Below are positions 8,268 through 15,484 of a stretch of 18,308 nt of DNA, piece by piece. Source of the DNA: RGIG1934 sp964492545. GTDB lineage: Bacteria; Bacillota; Clostridia; Lachnospirales; Lachnospiraceae. Numbering within the stretch: position 1 is the first letter of the stretch; each line of letters begins with the position of its first letter. Location: NCBI GenBank assembly GCA_964492545.1, contig CAZBKO010000036.1, forward strand, positions 1 through 18,308. The letters run 5' to 3'. Below the pieces are notes generated by a model, which searched no databases, had not been told where the DNA came from, and saw only the letters and a program-made list of their open reading frames with translations. The position numbers and the translations under genes were made by a program.

Positions 8268-9315
8268 CAGAATAGGCAGCAGATTTCAGCATTTTAGATT
8301 AACATTTATATTTTCATTAATAGTATTTGGAATAATGTTCACATCAATCACAATAGTATCGGGAATACTCTATGTACTGTACAGAAATGATATTATCAGC
8401 AACAAGAACGTTACCGGAGTGGGACAGCTTATATTTCTGTTTATATGTGTGCTGGTGGGTGGCGTAATTGCTGCATTTGTCAGCAAGAGACCACTTGAGC
8501 CCATACGACAGCTTGTGAGTGCTACAAATAAGATAGCAGAGGGTGATTACTCAGCCAGAATAGATTTAAAGGGACTGGCAGACCTTAACAATTTAAGTAA
8601 CAGCTTTAACCATATGGCTGAGGAGCTGGCAAGCGTTGAAGTACTGAGAAATGATTTTGTAAATAATTTTTCCCATGAATTTAAGACTCCGATTGTTTCC
8701 ATAAGAGGTTTTGCCAGAATGCTTAAGAGAGAAGATCTGTCTAAGGAAGAGAGAGATGAGTACATAAATATTATTATTGGAGAGTCAGAAAGACTTGCAG
8801 ATTTATCTACCAATGTTCTTAATTTATCAAAGATAGAGCAGCAAAAAATTCTTACAGACCGTACGAGATATAATTTAAGTGAGCAGATTCGTACAGTTAT
8901 CGCAATGCTGGATACAAAATGGTACAGCAAGAATATATCATATAACTTCTATGCATCAGAGGTTATGATTGATGGTAATGAAGAACTGTTAAAGCAGGTG
9001 TGGATTAATCTTATTGACAATGCAATCAAGTTCTCGGCTGAAGGTGAGTCTGTGGATATAGGTATTACAAATAGAGGAAATTTAATAGAGATTACTGTAC
9101 ATAATAGTGGAGATGTCATTGGTAAGGATGCTATTGCACACATATTTGATAAATTTTATCAGGGTGACACATCACATACAGTTAACGGAAACGGACTAGG
9201 CCTGGCTATTGTATACAGAATTATAGATTTGCACGGTGGAAATATTATGGTGGAAAGTGGAAAAAGTGATGGTACTAAATTTACGGTATCAATTCCTCAA
9301 AAGACGTTTGTATAG
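8257..9315 (+). CDS. Sensor histidine kinase with short extracytoplasmic loop
   Basis: Membrane kinase (352 aa) partnering the preceding regulator. The start is the GTG at 8257, overlapping the regulator by 11 bp with AAGGCGG (8240-8246) about 10 nt upstream; the ATG at 8264 is out of frame. Two helices (about 14-42 and 56-76) enclose only ~13 residues outside the membrane, as in intramembrane-sensing kinases. A HAMP domain (~78-128) leads to HisKA with phospho-acceptor His140 (NNFSHEFKTP) and an HATPase domain with the N box WINLIDNAIKFS, NSG in place of the usual DxG in the G1 box, and GNGLGLAIV (311-319). With so little sensor domain, the stimulus may come through the membrane or through the divergent ABC protein, as in Bce-type systems; that is inference. 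Confidence 0.93.
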   Translation: MKNDRIGSRFQHFRLTFIFSLIVFGIMFTSITIVSGILYVLYRNDIISNKNVTGVGQLIFLFICVLVGGVIAAFVSKRPLEPIRQLVSATNKIAEGDYSARIDLKGLADLNNLSNSFNHMAEELASVEVLRNDFVNNFSHEFKTPIVSIRGFARMLKREDLSKEERDEYINIIIGESERLADLSTNVLNLSKIEQQKILTDRTRYNLSEQIRTVIAMLDTKWYSKNISYNFYASEVMIDGNEELLKQVWINLIDNAIKFSAEGESVDIGITNRGNLIEITVHNSGDVIGKDAIAHIFDKFYQGDTSHTVNGNGLGLAIVYRIIDLHGGNIMVESGKSDGTKFTVSIPQKTFV

Positions 9316-9336
9316 TAAAAAGTGTTGATGTATAAT
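9308..9336 (+). promoter_or_regulatory. Candidate promoter of the interrupted hybrid kinase gene
   Basis: TATAAT at 9331-9336 lies 17 bp after TTGTAT (9308-9313), a weak -35 overlapping the last codons of the upstream kinase gene. The -10 is 32 bp before the ATG at 9369, which has AGGTG (9356-9360) as RBS. The broken gene therefore still keeps its own expression signals. Confidence 0.55.
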
Positions 9337-9368
9337 GAATATATCAAATCAAAACAGGTGAATGATAA

Positions 9369-11510
9369 ATGAAAAGCAGAAACAACAAAAGAATAAGAAT
9401 ATCAATAATATTGCTGGTGAATGCAGTATTTTTAACCAGCCTTTTTGCGGTCTTTGTGATGTATAGGGAATCTTCAAGAAAAGAATTATATAACCAGAAT
9501 CTTAATGATGTTTCTAACATTAATCAATCTTAAGCTAACATATCATCACAGTTTATTGAAAGTAAGAAAGAAAAACTGGAGGATATGGTTAGATATCAGA
9601 AACGTCATGATTTAAGCTACGAGGAATTTTTGAATTATATTTGTGATACTAACAGCAGCAATGACACTGTTTATGAAGTGATTGGAGAAGATTACACAGG
9701 CTTAAGAATTTTCATAGGCAGTATCGAAAAATTCGATGTCGTTTCATATGAACATAGTGATTACAGTCAGCTTCATAATATTTTTAACAGTGCAGATACA
9801 GTCAACAGCAAAATAGCCTTTGCACCGGAATTCACGGATGATTTTTCAGGGATGAAGGTCTTTGCTATGTATACATATTTGACTCTTACTGACAGCGATG
9901 GAATCATGAAAACATATACAATTATGGGTGTGGAGGATTGCTCATATTTTTCCGAATTGATAAATATTGACAGAGGATTTAGCGATATGTCTACAGCACT
10001 GATAAAGAGTGATGGAGGATATATTTTAAGTAACTTAAGCTTTAGGTCAGAGAATTTCTTTGAGTATATTGCCTTGTACAATGATATGAATAAGGACGAG
10101 ACAAGTGCCGTTAACAGTGAAGTACTTACTACTAAAAGCGGTTCAATGGAATATAATAATATGGAGGGTGAGAAATGCATATTTGTATATACACCAGTGC
10201 CTAATACAAGCTGGTATAGCGTGACTTGTCTGCCTATACAATCATTTCATAACAAGACAAACGAATTGAATTATACAGTTGCAATTATTGTTATTTTGAT
10301 GATAGTACTTGGCACCGACGTGTTGTGGCTGGCAATAACTAATAAGAGATTGAAAGAAAGTGCTATGGAAGCAATGAATGCCAATAATGCAAAGACTGAT
10401 TTTTTGTCAAGTATGAGTCATGATATACGAACTCCAATTAATGTTATAAATGGAATGACAGAGCTGGCAATGGGAGAGAGTAATCCGGAGGTAGTCCTTG
10501 AATATTTGGGAAATATACAGTCGTCAGGAAAATTTCTTCTAGGACTTGTGAATGATATTCTAGACTTGAACAAGGTTGAGAGTGATAAGATGGAGCTTCA
10601 TCCATCAGCTTATGAGTTTAGCGAATTTAGACGATACATTAATGCTGTAATAAAACCTTTATGTGAGGCAAAGAATATAGATTTTGATTTTACGTGTAAT
10701 AAAGAGAACGCAGTATTTATTATTGACAGCCTAAGACTTAATCAGATTTTTTTTAATATTCTTTCGAATTCATCTAAGTTTACCGGAAGCAACGGAAAAA
10801 TAAGCTTTGATTGCAATGTTAACAGCCTAGGAGGAGATAATGTTGAACTGGTATTTACTGCTAAAGATAATGGTATAGGTATGAGTGAAGCCTTCCAAAA
10901 GAAAATGTTTGATTCATTTGCGCAGGAAAATAGGACATACGAGAGTGGTGTAAATGGAACAGGACTTGGATTGTCAATTGTTAAAAGAATTGTTGACCTT
11001 ATGGGGGGAAGTATTGAAGTAAATAGTGAGGAGAACAAGGGGACAGAATTCATAATAAGGCTTAAGTCAAAATTGTCCTATGATATGGCGAACAAGGCGA
11101 CAGAGGAGATAGACGAGAGCGTGCTGGTGGGAAAAAGAGTGCTTTTATGTGAGGACCATCCACTCAATACAAAGATTGTTGTGAAGCTTCTTGAGAATAG
11201 AGGAATGATAGTGGATACGGCAGAAAATGGCAAGATAGGATACGATATGTTTGTGGATTCTGAACTTAGATATTACAGTGCGATTCTTATGGACATAAGG
11301 ATGCCGGTTATGAATGGAATTGAGGCCACAATGGCTATTCGCAGGGTTGGTGAGCGCAGCGATGCTTTATCGATACCAATTATTGCCCTTACAGCAAATG
11401 CATATGATACAGATATTGCAAGCTGTAAGATGGCAGGTGCAAATGAGCACCTTGCCAAGCCTATTGATAGCAAATTATTATATGAGACATTAGCCAGATA
11501 CATTGGATAA
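9369..11510 (+). pseudogene. Hybrid sensor histidine kinase gene interrupted by an in-frame TAA
   Basis: The frame from the ATG at 9369 encodes a 54-residue N-terminus (basic start, then a transmembrane run IILLVNAVFLTSLFAVFVMY) and meets TAA at 9531-9533. The same frame then continues unbroken to 11510 with no shift. Restoring one sense codon gives a 713-aa hybrid kinase with two transmembrane helices around an extracytoplasmic sensor, the normal layout. The codon reads TCT-TAA-GCT and is one transition from CAA (Gln). The region just after it (SSQFIESKKEKLEDM) continues the expected amphipathic helix. Promoter and RBS remain intact. Likely a recent nonsense mutation; a base-call error or inefficient readthrough cannot be excluded. 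Internal initiation at 9585 would lose the first helix. Confidence 0.8.
9585..11510 (+). CDS. Open remainder of hybrid histidine kinase (sensor-HisKA-HATPase-REC)
   Basis: This 641-aa stretch is what can be read after the TAA at 9531, taking the next good ATG. Residues ~1-228 are the rest of an extracytoplasmic sensor of Cache-like appearance (EVIGEDYTGLRIFIG early, VPNTSWYSVTCLP before the membrane, as in dCache domains). A transmembrane helix spans ~230-251. HisKA carries His279 (SSMSHDIRTPIN). The ATPase domain has NQIFFNILSNSSKFT, DNGIGMS and GTGLGLSIV. A C-terminal receiver has the ED pair in LLCEDHPLN, phospho-acceptor Asp570 (AILMDIRMPVMNG) and AKPID. No Hpt domain follows, so a separate phosphotransfer protein would be needed. 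GGAGG is only 2 nt from this ATG, a poor spacing, so independent translation is doubtful. Without the first helix the sensor would be mislocalised. Confidence 0.75.
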   Translation: MVRYQKRHDLSYEEFLNYICDTNSSNDTVYEVIGEDYTGLRIFIGSIEKFDVVSYEHSDYSQLHNIFNSADTVNSKIAFAPEFTDDFSGMKVFAMYTYLTLTDSDGIMKTYTIMGVEDCSYFSELINIDRGFSDMSTALIKSDGGYILSNLSFRSENFFEYIALYNDMNKDETSAVNSEVLTTKSGSMEYNNMEGEKCIFVYTPVPNTSWYSVTCLPIQSFHNKTNELNYTVAIIVILMIVLGTDVLWLAITNKRLKESAMEAMNANNAKTDFLSSMSHDIRTPINVINGMTELAMGESNPEVVLEYLGNIQSSGKFLLGLVNDILDLNKVESDKMELHPSAYEFSEFRRYINAVIKPLCEAKNIDFDFTCNKENAVFIIDSLRLNQIFFNILSNSSKFTGSNGKISFDCNVNSLGGDNVELVFTAKDNGIGMSEAFQKKMFDSFAQENRTYESGVNGTGLGLSIVKRIVDLMGGSIEVNSEENKGTEFIIRLKSKLSYDMANKATEEIDESVLVGKRVLLCEDHPLNTKIVVKLLENRGMIVDTAENGKIGYDMFVDSELRYYSAILMDIRMPVMNGIEATMAIRRVGERSDALSIPIIALTANAYDTDIASCKMAGANEHLAKPIDSKLLYETLARYIG

Positions 11511-13370
11511 GCATCTGGAAATGGTTTCGTACATAACATCAGTATTTATTGGCTTTGCGATGTGGGCATTCATACCACACTGTAAAGCCAATGTTATATC
11601 CTGCTCGTACGCGTTTGCCGTGAGAGCAATTATTGGAATACTTGATGTATCTGCTCTATCAAGGGCACGAATTCTGTTGGTGGCTTCAAAACCATCCATT
11701 ATTGGCATTCTAATGTCCATCAAAACTACATTATAATAATTAACAGATGAACTTTCAAATTCTTTGACAGCCTCAAGTCCATTTTCTTTCCAAATAACGT
11801 TGCAGCCTGCATTTTCCAGCAGAGCTTTTGAAATTTCAGCATTTAGAGGATGGTCCTCCACAAGAAGTACATTTATTCCAGACAAAGAAGAAAGAATTTC
11901 TTCCTGGTGCATAAGGAAGCTTGTTGAATCTGAATCAACTTCTTCATCATTTATATGCTGAAAATCAATGTAAATAGTAAATGTAGTTCCTACATCTTTT
12001 GAACTTTTAACTTCTATTCGTCCATTCATTAGTTCAAGGAGCTTCTTAGTTATGGATAAACCAAGACCGGAACCAACATACTGAGTTGAAACACCATTGT
12101 ATTCCTGGGAAAAAGGTTTGTATAGACCATTTTTAAGAAAGTCCTCGCTCATACCAATTCCTGTGTCAGCAATTTGAATTTTAGCATGAGAAAACATACT
12201 GTCTCTGCTTGTGCATTCGAATATGAATTCTACAATGCCGCCTTCCGGTGTAAATTTAATTGCGTTAGATAATAGATTGATAAACACCTGCTTTAGGCGG
12301 ATGGAATCGGCTTTTACATAACAGCGCAAATCAGTATTCTTAGTTATTAATCTGAAATCTATATGTTTTTCTTCAATCGCCGGTCTTACGATTTCAACAA
12401 TTCCGTTCACAAGATTTTCAATATACAGAGTCTGTGGGTTAATACAGAGCTGACCACTTTCGATTTTCTGAAAGTCAAGAGTGTCGTTAATAAGTTCAAG
12501 AAGATACTCGCCGGATTCCTTTATTTTTGTAATATTAGAAAGAAGTACCCTGGCATCGGTTTCTTTTTCAGAAAGGGATGCAATTCCAAGAATTCCGTTC
12601 ATCGGGGTTCGCATGTCATGACTCATTCTTGAAAGAAATTCGTTTTTGGCTATTATGGCTTTGGACAGCTCTCGTTGCTTTTCATTTTGAATTCTTTCCA
12701 TTCTTTTATCCTGAATATGAATATACAGCATAAGAACAACTACAGTAACACAGGACCACATTGCCGGATATGCTGCAAAAAATGACTGAATAATCGTTCC
12801 AAATACGGGAATTAACAGTACATGTGCAACTAGAAGAAGTTCCTTTCTTTGGGAGACATCTTTTGACTTGCGACTCTTTATAACACATAGAAGACAGGAA
12901 TACAGAACCTGAATAAATCCTATTGTCATATATATCCAATAACCTGAGGTTCGGTGATAAATTCCATTTGAATCAATCATATATATATGTCTGGAAAGAG
13001 CACCGAGAATAATGTATATATAGTTAATAAGCAGGAGTGAATCATTATAGATATTGTGAATTGTTCTGCGGCTTTTGTCACCTGTTGCAAGAAATACAGA
13101 GTACTTAAACCAACACCAGCATACTGTAATTGTGGCAATCATATCAAGTCCGTCAATTATGTATGCAAATGTATTGCTGCCAAAAAGCATCTTACCATCA
13201 ATTATCCAGCCGACTGTATCGACTATATTTACAATGATAATGGAAAAAATAAATCTTGAAAAAAGCTTAAAATCATGGAAGCTTTTTCTGAAAGAATTGA
13301 TTCTAAAAAGAATTATTGTCAGAATTATTATGTTAAATAAACCAATTTCTGTATATATTGTTGTGCGCAT
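11490..13370 (-). CDS. Hybrid histidine kinase with multi-pass membrane sensor
   Basis: Intact 626-aa kinase. The ATG at 13370 is chosen: AGGGGG (13378-13383 region) lies 7 nt upstream, while the alternative ATG at 13394 falls in the -10 box. About seven hydrophobic segments occupy residues 8-220, a 7TM-like sensor with hardly any extracytoplasmic domain. A short linker leads to HisKA (His251 in SRMSHDMRTPMNG), HATPase (FINLLSNAIKFT, ADTGIGMS, GSGLGLSIT) and a receiver with LLVEDHPLN and phospho-acceptor Asp552 (VVLMDIRMPIMDG). Its last 21 bp overlap the end of the convergent hybrid kinase. The two receivers are related (IIALTANAY and AKPI-(D/N) in both), but the sensors differ entirely. No Hpt is present. 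Ligand unknown. Confidence 0.92.
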   Translation of the reverse strand: MRTTIYTEIGLFNIIILTIILFRINSFRKSFHDFKLFSRFIFSIIIVNIVDTVGWIIDGKMLFGSNTFAYIIDGLDMIATITVCWCWFKYSVFLATGDKSRRTIHNIYNDSLLLINYIYIILGALSRHIYMIDSNGIYHRTSGYWIYMTIGFIQVLYSCLLCVIKSRKSKDVSQRKELLLVAHVLLIPVFGTIIQSFFAAYPAMWSCVTVVVLMLYIHIQDKRMERIQNEKQRELSKAIIAKNEFLSRMSHDMRTPMNGILGIASLSEKETDARVLLSNITKIKESGEYLLELINDTLDFQKIESGQLCINPQTLYIENLVNGIVEIVRPAIEEKHIDFRLITKNTDLRCYVKADSIRLKQVFINLLSNAIKFTPEGGIVEFIFECTSRDSMFSHAKIQIADTGIGMSEDFLKNGLYKPFSQEYNGVSTQYVGSGLGLSITKKLLELMNGRIEVKSSKDVGTTFTIYIDFQHINDEEVDSDSTSFLMHQEEILSSLSGINVLLVEDHPLNAEISKALLENAGCNVIWKENGLEAVKEFESSSVNYYNVVLMDIRMPIMDGFEATNRIRALDRADTSSIPIIALTANAYEQDITLALQCGMNAHIAKPINTDVMYETISRCLSNVSG

Positions 13371-13392
13371 ATTTACACCCCCTAATTCATAC

Positions 13393-13422
13393 ATTATAAC
13401 TCAAAAAATCATAGTTGTTCAA
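13393..13422 (-). promoter_or_regulatory. Promoter of the minus-strand hybrid kinase
   Basis: On the minus strand TTGAAC (13417-13422) and TATAAT (13393-13398) are 18 bp apart. Transcription would start near 13386, giving a leader of only ~16 nt that still contains the AGGGGG RBS. The -35 box overlaps the first TTCAAT of the operator-like repeat of the divergent regulator gene. Confidence 0.7.
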
Positions 13423-13449
13423 TCTTTTTTCAATGTTTATGTATATAAT
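13418..13449 (+). promoter_or_regulatory. Promoter and direct-repeat operator of the second regulator gene
   Basis: TTCAAT occurs at 13418-13423 and again at 13429-13434, exactly 11 bp apart (one helical turn), and TATAAT follows at 13444-13449. No -35 consensus exists at 17 bp; the second repeat ends 9 bp before the -10, so it covers the -35 region as expected for an activator of the OmpR family. The identical TTCAAT-N5-TTCAAT arrangement recurs at 15372-15388 before the ABC permease of the same module. The repeats are seen; binding by the adjacent regulator is inference. Confidence 0.65.
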
Positions 13450-13478
13450 GGTAGATATAAATAAAATGGAGGAAGTCT

Positions 13479-13982
13479 ATGAGAATACTTATTATTGAAG
13501 ATGAAGTCAATTTAGCGGAAGTGCTGGCGGAACGTTTCAGGGCAGATGATTATATAGTGGATACAGAATATAATGGAGAAAGCGGACTTTTTAAGGCCGA
13601 AAGTGGAATTTATGATGCTATTATTTTGGATATAATGCTTCCAAAAATGAATGGTTTTGAAGTGCTTAGAAATCTTAGAAGGGAGCAGATTGTAACGCCG
13701 GTTCTTATGCTCACAGCAAAAAGTGAACTTGATGATAAGGTAAACGGTCTTGATATGGGAGCAGATGATTACCTGACTAAGCCATTTGAAATGAAGGAAC
13801 TATTGGCCAGGGTTAGAGCAATGTGCAGACGAAGAGGCGATATTGATATTTCGGTAATGGAGTATGGCGATATTAGTATGCAGATAAATAAGCCAGAGAT
13901 TGTATGTAGAACAACAGGAGATAACATTAAGCTTGGAAATAAGGAATATCTTTTGATGGAGTATTTTATAAGAAATTCATAA
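13479..13982 (+). CDS. Truncated response regulator product (receiver plus part of the effector domain)
   Basis: The polypeptide that would be made if the TAA at 13980 terminates: 167 aa. The receiver is complete (acidic pair E7/D8, phospho-acceptor Asp51 in AIILDIMLPKMNG, Thr79, Lys101 in LTKPFEMKELLARVRA). The effector domain keeps its N-terminal strands and first helix (NKEYLLMEYFIRNS) but has neither recognition helix nor wing, so DNA binding is not expected. It might still accept phosphate from the kinase and act as a sink. GGAGG (13468-13472) lies 6 nt before the ATG, so expression signals are strong. Confidence 0.8.
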   Translation: MRILIIEDEVNLAEVLAERFRADDYIVDTEYNGESGLFKAESGIYDAIILDIMLPKMNGFEVLRNLRREQIVTPVLMLTAKSELDDKVNGLDMGADDYLTKPFEMKELLARVRAMCRRRGDIDISVMEYGDISMQINKPEIVCRTTGDNIKLGNKEYLLMEYFIRNS

Positions 13983-14162
13983 CAAATTATAAGCAGGGAG
14001 CAGATTTCAGAAAAGGTGTGGGGATACGAAAGTGATGCGGAATACAATAATGTGGAGGTGTATGTGTCATTTCTTAGAAAGAAGCTTAAGGCGATTGGCT
14101 CTCATGTTCAGATAAGGTCAATGCGAGGTGTGGGATACCATTTGGAGGATAATGATGATTAA
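13479..14162 (+). pseudogene. OmpR-family response regulator gene interrupted by an in-frame TAA
   Basis: The whole frame from 13479 to the stop at 14160-14162 is 228 codons, the normal length of an OmpR regulator. Codon 168 (13980-13982) is TAA, in the context TCA-TAA-CAA. The following 59 codons still encode the expected rest of the winged helix (QIISREQISEKVWGYES, then VEVYVSFLRKKL and SMRGVGYHLEDN) with no shift and no further damage. In relatives this position is usually Gly, Asn, Lys or Gln; AAA or CAA to TAA would be a single change. The lesion removes the recognition helix and wing. It also ends translation 170 bp before the coupled kinase start, which could lower kinase translation. 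Recent nonsense mutation is the simplest reading. Confidence 0.82.
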
Positions 14163-15348
14163 AAAACTACGAAGAAAAATTATATTAATCATATGGGCAA
14201 TACTTGCCATGGTATTTGCAGGCGTGCTTCTAGTGGTTAATATATCCAACTATAAATCAGTGATGAAAACAGCTGAAAATGTTCTAAATAAAATGGCCGA
14301 TGCAGAAAGAAACATGCATGGTGGATTTAGCCATACTCTTCCCGCAAAAGATCAAACAATGAACAGAAGCTTTCAGTTTTTTACGGTGTCAATTCAAGGG
14401 GATGAAAAGGAGATAAAGATAAATAATTCAACATACTCGGAGGAGGAGATTTTAGAGGCAGCAGAAGATATTATTGACAGCAAAAGTGAAGATGGCAGAA
14501 TGCAAAATATAATGTACAAGGTGTTTGACAGAGATGACGAAAGCATAATTGCCTGTGTGGATATGGGAGCGTCAGTGGAGAATCAGAGGCGGATGATTAT
14601 GTATTCTATTTTTATTATGATTCCGGGAATGATTATATCAGCAATAATTGCGTGGTTTTTGTCTACATGGCTTGTGCGTCCGGTGGAGGAGGCATTTAAT
14701 AAGCAGAAGGATTTTATTGCTGACGCATGTCATGAGCTAAAAACTCCTGTAACAGTTATAAGCGCAAACATTGATATGCTGGAGATGACAGACAGTGAAA
14801 ATGAGCATTTGCATTATATCAGGGAAGAGCTTGGTAAAATGAGCACATTGATTCAGGAGCTGCTAATGCTTGCAAAGCTTGAAGCTTCTGATAGTGAAGC
14901 AGTGCATGCAGAATTTGATTTATCAAGAGCTGTATCTAACACATGTCTGCCTTTTGAAAGTGTGGCTTATGAGCACAGTCTGGCTCTTGAGATTAGTACT
15001 CCTGAGAAGGCAGTCTATAAGGGAAATGAGGAGCAGCTTAAGAAGGTAATTGGCATTCTCACAGATAATGCCATTCAGCATGCAAATGCAAATTCAGTTA
15101 TAAATATTACCCTAAAACAGGATAAAAACAGGTATATATTGAGAGTAACAAATGAGGGTGATGAGATTGCTGTGGAAGATAGGGATAAAATTTTTGAGAA
15201 ATTCTACAGAGTAGATAAGGCTAGAAATAGGTCGTCAGGCAGGTATGGACTAGGTCTTTCCATTGCCAAAAATATTGTGCAAAAACATAATGGAAGTATA
15301 AATGTTGACTGTGCCGATGGCAAAACAACATTTATTTTGAAGTTGTGA
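14155..15348 (+). CDS. Sensor histidine kinase of the second ABC module
   Basis: A 397-aa membrane kinase. The ATG at 14155 has GGAGG (14144-14148) 6 nt upstream and overlaps the end of the regulator frame by 8 bp, the usual coupled arrangement; 14152 and the upstream GTG at 14128 are less well placed. Two helices (about 10-32 and 147-174) enclose a ~115-residue extracytoplasmic domain of no recognised family. It goes almost directly from the second helix to HisKA without a full HAMP. The phospho-acceptor is His193 (ADACHELKTPVTV), the N box is LTDNAIQHA (Asn305), and YGLGLSIAKNIV is the G2 box. The gene itself is intact although its regulator partner is interrupted. The downstream permease starts 136 bp later. 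Confidence 0.93.
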   Translation: MIKKLRRKIILIIWAILAMVFAGVLLVVNISNYKSVMKTAENVLNKMADAERNMHGGFSHTLPAKDQTMNRSFQFFTVSIQGDEKEIKINNSTYSEEEILEAAEDIIDSKSEDGRMQNIMYKVFDRDDESIIACVDMGASVENQRRMIMYSIFIMIPGMIISAIIAWFLSTWLVRPVEEAFNKQKDFIADACHELKTPVTVISANIDMLEMTDSENEHLHYIREELGKMSTLIQELLMLAKLEASDSEAVHAEFDLSRAVSNTCLPFESVAYEHSLALEISTPEKAVYKGNEEQLKKVIGILTDNAIQHANANSVINITLKQDKNRYILRVTNEGDEIAVEDRDKIFEKFYRVDKARNRSSGRYGLGLSIAKNIVQKHNGSINVDCADGKTTFILKL

Positions 15349-15401
15349 AAATTTTGTGAAATTAAATATATTTCAATATTCATTCAATCTTTGTTTAGTA
15401 A
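15343..15401 (+). promoter_or_regulatory. Operator-like direct repeats and candidate promoter upstream of the ABC permease
   Basis: Two direct-repeat pairs lie here, both with an 11-bp period: TTGTGAAA at 15343-15350 and 15354-15361, and TTCAAT at 15372-15377 and 15383-15388. The second pair is identical in sequence and spacing to the one before the regulator gene (13418-13434). A weak -10 (TAGTAA, 15396-15401) follows without a -35 consensus, fitting an activated promoter. TGAAAT (15357-15362) and ATTTCA (15370-15375) also form an inverted repeat. The rest of the gap to 15484 holds only the permease RBS. Confidence 0.6.
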
Positions 15402-15484
15402 AGTGTCTGTGTGATTCAAGTACGGATGCGTGCTTGTTTAGAGATACGCAGGAATGTAGGACATTCCAAGAATGGAGGTTAGAA

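Noticed and set aside
9531..13982. Reassignment of TAA as a sense codon
   Set aside because: Many intact genes here (ilvE, glpK, both ABC genes of module 2, the minus-strand hybrid kinase) end in TAA at the expected length.
15356..15484. 43-residue N-terminal extension of the permease
   Set aside because: No RBS; the stretch is AT-rich regulatory DNA with direct repeats, and the ATG at 15485 has GGAGG at 6 nt and begins the typical MacB-type N-terminus.
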